Shown here: positions 13,362-17,251 of the stretch, in pieces
Layout: each line of letters starts with the position of its first letter
Position numbering within the stretch: the first letter of the stretch is position 1
From: UBA993 sp964389365
GTDB lineage: Bacteria > Bacillota > Dethiobacteria > DTU022
DNA: 17,251 nucleotides
Assembly: GCA_964389365.1 (NCBI GenBank)
Contig: CAYMDO010000035.1
Location: 1-17,251, forward strand
Reading direction: 5' to 3'
Position numbers and translations under genes: made by a program
The notes under the pieces: model-generated
Seen by the model: the letters and a program-made list of their open reading frames with translations, nothing else
The model's database searches: none
What the model was told of the DNA's origin: nothing

Positions 13362-14231
13362 GTGAAAAGGACATTAGTAGCAGCGGCCCTGGCCGTGATA
13401 TTCGTGCTGGCAATAGCCGCACCGGCCCTCGCCGCAAGCCTTACTCACACCGCAACTTACGAAATGGACGGCACCATCGACTTCAAGAAGCAGGCCGGCC
13501 ACAAGTGCAACACCGGCGCCGAGTTCAAGCAGGTTATCTCCGGCAGCGGCAAGATGGACAAGGCAATGACCGTTGATATGGTCAAAGGCAAGTTAACCCT
13601 GTCAGACGTTAACGACTGGGTAGCCGGGGCAACCCCGCTCACAGTTACCAGCGTCTGGGAGCTCTGCACGCCGCCGAAAATGACTTATGAAACTGTGGAC
13701 GGTTATGATGTACCCGTGCATCCATTAGGTGGCATTTACGGCGCATTTCCATATCCGGCTTACTGGGATGGCGACTCGCTGGAAGGAATAAACTGGGACA
13801 TGCTGGCAGATGGTATGGGTTATGACCTGCTGACTTCCCAGATCTGGGCAGTCCAGGTTAAGGCAGACCCCGGCTTCTCCGGCAACCTGCACCAGAAAGG
13901 CACTGCCGCCTACGGCGGAGGGGTAGCAGGGTTTTTAGGAAAACCGACCGGCATGGACAGCGACAAATGGTCGTGGGGCTTTGATGATGACGGCGTACTG
14001 GAACGTCAAGTAGGCGACGATTTCGTCGGCGACTTTTTCACTATGGACCAGTTCGCCCGCACCTCGCAGGGGACGCTCAAGCGCTATATTGACGTCAGCA
14101 GCCCCTGGAGCGGCGCCCTTTTGATGCAGGACATGAGCGTTGTCGGCAAGTCTGAAGTGAAGGAATACTTCACCATGCCGAATATTCCGGCAGGCGCAGA
14201 AATCCTGAAAGACTGGTGGGATCTTTTCTAA
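13362..14231 (+). CDS. Exported protein of unknown family, paralogue 1
   Basis: I do not recognise this 289-residue protein. A signal peptide is clear: KR at 2-3, a hydrophobic run to about 20 and APALAA near 20-25, the likely cleavage site. It has no lipobox, LPxTG or S-layer-homology motif, so it is released or held by non-covalent contacts. The mature part starts with THTATYEMDGTIDF and contains only two cysteines, C49 (GHKCNTGAE) and C102 (VWELCTPP), which could form a disulfide. Other shared blocks are QIWAVQVKADPGFSGNLHQ, FVGDFF, TLKRYID.SSPW, DMSVVGKS and the ending WWDLF. A variable acidic stretch (DSDKWSWGFDDDG, near 200-212) sits in the middle. It is nearly identical to paralogue 2 over residues 31-70 and at the DNA leader, showing tandem duplication. 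Confidence 0.85.
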   Translation: MKRTLVAAALAVIFVLAIAAPALAASLTHTATYEMDGTIDFKKQAGHKCNTGAEFKQVISGSGKMDKAMTVDMVKGKLTLSDVNDWVAGATPLTVTSVWELCTPPKMTYETVDGYDVPVHPLGGIYGAFPYPAYWDGDSLEGINWDMLADGMGYDLLTSQIWAVQVKADPGFSGNLHQKGTAAYGGGVAGFLGKPTGMDSDKWSWGFDDDGVLERQVGDDFVGDFFTMDQFARTSQGTLKRYIDVSSPWSGALLMQDMSVVGKSEVKEYFTMPNIPAGAEILKDWWDLF

Positions 14232-14304
14232 AAACGCTTTTGCCGTTTGACCGCTTTGCAACTCACCTCGCGGGAGCATTAGAAGTATGGTCTGTAACTA
14301 AATG

Positions 14305-14322
14305 AAAGGAAGTGTTTGACGA
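14305..14322 (+). promoter_or_regulatory. Shared leader and ribosome site, copy 2
   Basis: Identical to 13344-13361 and again followed directly by GTG. The identity continues into the first ten codons with one change, so the duplication included the leader. Confidence 0.75.
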
Positions 14323-15249
14323 GTGAAAAGGACACTAGTTACACTGGCCCTGGTCGCCGTGTTCGTGCTGGCGCTAGCCGCACCGGCCTTCGCCATGTAC
14401 CACACCGCAACTTATAAACTGGACGGCACTATTGATTTCAAGACCCAGGCCGGCCACAAGTGCAACACCGGCGCCGAGTTCAAGCAGGTTATCGCCGGCA
14501 GCGGCAAGATGGACAAAACAATGAACGTGCTGATGAAGCCGGGCATTATTACCCTCAATGACGTGAACGACTGGGTGGCCGGGGCAGCCCCGCTGACCGT
14601 TACCAGCGTCTGGGAACTCTGCACCCCGCCCAAGTACACCTATGATGCTGCTAATATTTGGGGCAACACCTACGCCGTGCCCGTTGGCCTCGGCGCAATC
14701 TACGGTGAAGACAACCAACCGGCTTATTTTTACGGCATAGGCGTCATAGGCGTTACTCAAGCGATGCTGGCCGACGCTGGCGGATGGGATGCGCTGACCG
14801 GCCAGATCTGGGCTGTGCAGGTTAAAGCCGACCCCGGTTTCTCCGGCAACCTGCACCAGAAAGGCGAAGCCGCCTACGGCAAGTACTGGGGCAGCAATGA
14901 GCCTTTTGCCTATGATGCAGGATGGCTAAGCCAGTTTGGTGATGAAGAAGAAGATGAAACTTTTACCAGCAACCACGATCGCTGGAGATGGGAATATGAA
15001 GAAGATAGCACCGTTTTCGGCCCGTCCGTAGGCAAGGACTTTGTCGGCGACTACTTCCACATGGACCAGATGGCCCGCACTTCCAAGGGCACGCTGAAGC
15101 GCTACATTGACATCAGCAGCCCCTGGAGCCATGCTTACCTGATGGAAGATATGAGCGTTGTCGGCAAGTCGAAGATCGAAGAAGCCTTCAAGCTGCATAA
15201 CCTGCCTGCAGGCAAAGACTTGCCGAAAGACTGGTGGAGGCTGTTCTAA
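14323..15249 (+). CDS. Exported protein of unknown family, paralogue 2
   Basis: A 308-residue paralogue of the preceding gene, 91 bp downstream and probably in the same transcript. The signal peptide is the same type, ending APAFA at about 20-24. The two cysteines are C47 and C100, and there are no others. Blocks shared with paralogue 1 include FKTQAGHKCNTGAEFKQVI, GQIWAVQVKADPGFSGNLHQ, DFVGDYFHMDQMARTS.GTLK and WWRLF at the end. Its variable region is longer and very acidic (GDEEEDETFTSNHDRWRWEYEED, split around residues 205-228), and might bind cations. No catalytic motif is evident. Two terminator-like hairpins follow. Function unknown: candidates are a surface-layer, adhesin or matrix protein, all inference. 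Confidence 0.85.
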   Translation: MKRTLVTLALVAVFVLALAAPAFAMYHTATYKLDGTIDFKTQAGHKCNTGAEFKQVIAGSGKMDKTMNVLMKPGIITLNDVNDWVAGAAPLTVTSVWELCTPPKYTYDAANIWGNTYAVPVGLGAIYGEDNQPAYFYGIGVIGVTQAMLADAGGWDALTGQIWAVQVKADPGFSGNLHQKGEAAYGKYWGSNEPFAYDAGWLSQFGDEEEDETFTSNHDRWRWEYEEDSTVFGPSVGKDFVGDYFHMDQMARTSKGTLKRYIDISSPWSHAYLMEDMSVVGKSKIEEAFKLHNLPAGKDLPKDWWRLF

Positions 15250-15264
15250 ACCCGCTTGACCTGA

Positions 15265-15292
15265 TCGTGCCGGCTTTTTGAGGCTGGCACGA
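15265..15292 (+). terminator. First of two hairpins after paralogue 2
   Basis: TCGTGCCGGC (15265-15274) pairs with GCTGGCACGA (15283-15292) over 10 bp with one G-U pair. No T-run follows, so alone it is not a typical terminator. It may stabilise the 3' end or assist the next one. Confidence 0.5.
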
Positions 15293-15295
15293 GAA

Positions 15296-15329
15296 ACCGG
15301 GGGGATCGCTGATCTCCCCGGTTTTTTTC
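15296..15329 (+). terminator. Rho-independent terminator after paralogue 2
   Basis: ACCGGGGGGAT (15296-15306) pairs with ATCTCCCCGGT (15312-15322) over 11 bp with one G-U pair and a five-base loop. A run of T follows. It closes the two-gene unit of paralogues 1 and 2. Confidence 0.9.
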
Positions 15330-15580
15330 TGCTGAAAAGCCGATCTTAAAAAATAACCCTCCCGCCAATAATGATAATGTTTTTAACTGAAAATAATTTC
15401 CCGGCACTATCATGGCCGTTAGCACTGACTGAGGAGAGAGAGAATATTTCTAGATATACCATTATATGGTATTTTACTCGTTTTTTAGTGTTTTCGGTTT
15501 TCAAAGAACAGGTCTAACTGGTGCGCTTAGGCGATGCCTAAGCAGATACAGAACTTCAATAATATTAGGGAGAATAATAA
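15330..15580. other. AT-rich gap with two perfect small palindromes
   Basis: No gene is supported here. ATACCATtatATGGTAT lies at 15456-15472 and GCTTAGGCgatGCCTAAGC at 15525-15543; both are perfect inverted repeats with three-base loops. A frame at 15466-15657 runs through the second palindrome and the repeat, and has no ribosome site. Confidence 0.5.
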
Positions 15581-15582
15581 TA

Positions 15583-15620
15583 CCCTCTCCCCTGGAGGGA
15601 GAGGGCAAGGGTGAGGGGGG
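15583..15620 (+). repeat. GC-rich palindromic repeat, single copy with tail
   Basis: CCCTCTCCCC, a TGGA centre, GGGAGAGGG and then CAAGGGTGAGGGGGG. It is the same full-length element as at 4331-4367. It lies between the second and third exported-protein genes. Confidence 0.85.
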
Positions 15621-15761
15621 AAATATTGTTCCCAACATACCGAATCCCGTATCATAAAACTCATTTATTGCTTTATATACCCCTTAAAACCTGCTTATTA
15701 CCAACCTTATTATCATCGCAGCGTATGCCTCTATTATAATATTTCAAAGGCTTTAAGCAAT

Positions 15762-15791
15762 TTGACAGCAGCCTCTTTTTCATGCTATAGT
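15762..15791 (+). promoter_or_regulatory. Sigma-70 promoter of the third exported-protein gene
   Basis: A perfect TTGACA (15762-15767) and TATAGT (15786-15791) are 18 bp apart, and the -10 is extended by TGC. It lies 92 bp upstream of the GTG start and should be strong. The stretch 15621-15761 shows nothing else recognisable. Confidence 0.75.
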
Positions 15792-15866
15792 CAAGAGGAA
15801 TTTCTGCAGGATTGGCAAGCTTGGCTTTCAGGATAAATAGTATTTCAAGTCATGATTAATCAAGGC

Positions 15867-15883
15867 AAGGGAGTGTTTATCGG
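15867..15883 (+). promoter_or_regulatory. Shared leader and ribosome site, diverged copy 3
   Basis: AAGGGAGTGTTTATCGG precedes the GTG start. It matches the leaders of paralogues 1 and 2 at most positions, with the same spacing to GTG. It decides the start over any inner codon. Confidence 0.6.
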
Positions 15884-16792
15884 GTGCAACGGAATAAACT
15901 TAAGACCATGCTACTCCGCACAGTTCTGATCGCTGTTGTGCTTTTTGCTTTAGCAGCCCCGGGTACAGCCCAAACCGATGAAAAGTTTTCCCATACCATA
16001 TATTACGAGATCGGCGGGCGTATCGCGATTAACCGCCAGTTGGGGCGCGAGTGCACCACCGGGGCGGTGAAGCGCCAGACAATTGAAGGCTACGGGGAAC
16101 TAACCAAGGCAGAAACGGTAAAAATTGCGCAAAACATAATGACTGTCGATGAAGTGCTTGACTGGACAGTGCCGGCAGGGGCGCTCGGCAGTTTAAGCGT
16201 GGTTACCACATTAAACCTCTGCAGCCGCCCGCTGTCCGTTGTGGCAGAAGTTTATAAGATCGATGGAGATAACGAGCTGAAGGTCGGCGACCTTATAAAC
16301 ACCTACCACCCGCTGGTAGTGGACGGCACGATCAAAGTAAGCCCGATGTCCGGGCAGGTCTGGGCTACCGCCCTGACAACCAACCCCGGGCATGCCGGCG
16401 GCTTGCATCAGGAATTTTTTGCCGCCTACGGTCCGGGCCCGTATGAAAAACTGTACGGCGCGGAAGATGAGTGGGGCAACATATTTTTCTACGATCCCGA
16501 TTTTATGTGGGAATACCGCGAAGGCGTTCATTACAGCGACCGCGACCACAAAACAAAAGGGTATAAGCGCGGCGATTATTACGTAGGCAACTATTTCAAT
16601 ATCGAACAGTACGCCTATACGTCAAGCGGGTCGCTGCGCCGCTACATCAGCATGAGCAACCCCTTTGAATACACCAGGCTTGAGCAGGAGTTGTCCGTAA
16701 TTGGTTCAGCCGAAGTTCGCGAAGCATTTGATCTCCACAACCTGAAAGGCGGGCCGAAGGCGATTACCTTAGCCTGGTACGAGCTGTTTTAA
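15884..16792 (+). CDS. Exported protein of unknown family, diverged paralogue 3
   Basis: A 302-residue, clearly diverged member of the same family. The signal peptide has a longer charged start (MQRNKLKTMLLR) and a hydrophobic run ending APGTAQ near 25-30. Mature blocks match the other two in order: SHTIYYEIGGRIAI, GRECTTGA with C57, LNLCSRP with C113, GQVWATALTTNPGHAGGLHQ, YYVGNYFNIEQYAYTSSG, SLRRYIS and ELSVIGSAEVREAF, then AWYELF at the end. Again there are only two cysteines. The variable section (about 190-230) is rich in aromatic and acidic residues. It has its own promoter and terminator, so it is regulated separately. What it does is unknown; the conserved order of blocks argues for one shared fold of beta-rich type, which is inference. 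Confidence 0.83.
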   Translation: MQRNKLKTMLLRTVLIAVVLFALAAPGTAQTDEKFSHTIYYEIGGRIAINRQLGRECTTGAVKRQTIEGYGELTKAETVKIAQNIMTVDEVLDWTVPAGALGSLSVVTTLNLCSRPLSVVAEVYKIDGDNELKVGDLINTYHPLVVDGTIKVSPMSGQVWATALTTNPGHAGGLHQEFFAAYGPGPYEKLYGAEDEWGNIFFYDPDFMWEYREGVHYSDRDHKTKGYKRGDYYVGNYFNIEQYAYTSSGSLRRYISMSNPFEYTRLEQELSVIGSAEVREAFDLHNLKGGPKAITLAWYELF

Positions 16793-16901
16793 ATACCCTG
16801 AAAGGGTTAGCTTTGGGCGAAAGTTAATGTATTCGGGAGAGTTGGGAGAGCCGATCAGCGGCGGCAGGCAGCCGTCTTTAAGCAGCGGCAGCAGGTAAGG
16901 C

Positions 16902-16935
16902 AAAGCCCCCGGGATAACCCCGGGGGCTTTTTACA
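16902..16935 (+). terminator. Rho-independent terminator after paralogue 3
   Basis: AAAGCCCCCGGG pairs perfectly with CCCGGGGGCTTT across a five-base loop, and a short T-run follows. It lies 110 bp after the stop codon. A frame on the - strand through 16793-16917 stays open but has no supported start. Confidence 0.9.
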
Positions 16936-17089
16936 TGCTTTTTACATGCATTGCTTTTACCGTATCTCATTTAATTTATGGAACAAAGTTTCGACCCCCG
17001 GGTTATTAAACCCGGGCATTTTAAAAAATCCGCCACTTCTCAATCATGGTCAGGATTCTCAAACCCACACCCCCAAATTGTTGGAGGCT
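16936..17089. other. Gap with a second hairpin, no gene
   Basis: CCCGGGTT (16997-17004) and AACCCGGG (17009-17016) form a perfect 8-bp hairpin with a four-base loop, followed by CATTTT. It could be a weak terminator. Nothing else is recognised. Confidence 0.4.
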
Positions 17090-17141
17090 CCTGTTCCATC
17101 CTCCTTGAGGTGTTGCCAAAGCCGCCCCCGCTTGAAGGAGT

Positions 17142-17251
17142 ACTTTTTACTCCCTCCCCCTTGATGAACTTCCGATACTCCCTCCCCCTTGAGGGGCTTC
17201 CGATACTCCCTCCCCCTTGAGGGGCTTCCGATACTCCCTCCCCCTTGAGGG
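17142..17251 (+). repeat. 28-bp tandem repeat containing half of the palindromic element
   Basis: Units starting TTCCGATACTCCCTCCCCCT begin at 17170, 17198 and 17226, exactly 28 bp apart, and the last runs off the window. A less exact unit starts near 17142, and weaker traces reach back to about 17093. Each unit holds CTCCCTCCCCCTTGAGGGG, the left arm and loop of the repeat variant seen inverted at 8193-8234, but not the full right arm. There are no unique spacers, so it is not a CRISPR array. Confidence 0.85.

Noticed and set aside
15466..15657. Small + strand gene of 63 codons
   Set aside because: It has no ribosome site, runs through a palindrome and the GC-rich repeat, and its product has no recognisable features.
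16793..16917. - strand coding remnant with an open frame (LLPLLKDGCLPPLIGSPNS)
   Set aside because: It ends in a stop inside paralogue 3's last codons, enters a terminator at the other end, and has no supported start or recognised family. Chance cannot be excluded.
17142..17251. CRISPR-like array at the end of the window
   Set aside because: The 28-bp units abut each other directly with no spacers.

Overview
The window is chromosomal DNA of a bacterium, most likely an anaerobic member of the Firmicutes (Bacillota) of the Peptococcaceae / Pelotomaculum / Desulfotomaculum type. This rests on strong GGAGG ribosome sites, frequent GTG and TTG starts, a YhaM-type exonuclease, a tungsten aldehyde:ferredoxin oxidoreductase with its own ferredoxin, and several toxin-antitoxin (TA) modules. 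The exact taxon is an inference. Core genes are GC-rich. The TA modules and the repeat-bearing gaps look different in composition.

Left part (1-5640, all + strand): a metallophosphoesterase and a nucleotidyltransferase-fold protein are followed by a redox cassette. The cassette holds a four-cluster ferredoxin whose stop overlaps the start of a tungsten aldehyde:ferredoxin oxidoreductase (AOR), then an iron-type alcohol dehydrogenase that ends in a clear terminator. Together the last three could interconvert alcohol, aldehyde and carboxylate with NAD(P)H and ferredoxin.

Middle part (5640-13190): housekeeping genes radA, an endonuclease IV, yjbQ and yhaM, all on the - strand, alternate with four TA loci. 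These are mazEF (+), a ParE/RelE-type pair (-), hicB with a decayed hicA carrying two in-frame stop codons (-), and an AbrB/PIN pair (-). The gaps hold many copies of a GC-rich palindromic repeat. One gap contains a tandem array of about 60-bp units, and another copy supplies the apparent ribosome site of radA.

Right part (13190-17251, + strand): three paralogous exported proteins of about 290-310 residues that I cannot assign to a known family. Each has a signal peptide, exactly two cysteines at matching places, shared central and C-terminal blocks, and a C-terminal W..LF ending. Two have consensus-like promoters, all three share a nearly identical leader around the ribosome site, and strong terminators follow the second and third genes. 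This trio is the best candidate here for an undescribed system. The window ends inside a 28-bp tandem repeat built from the same palindromic element.
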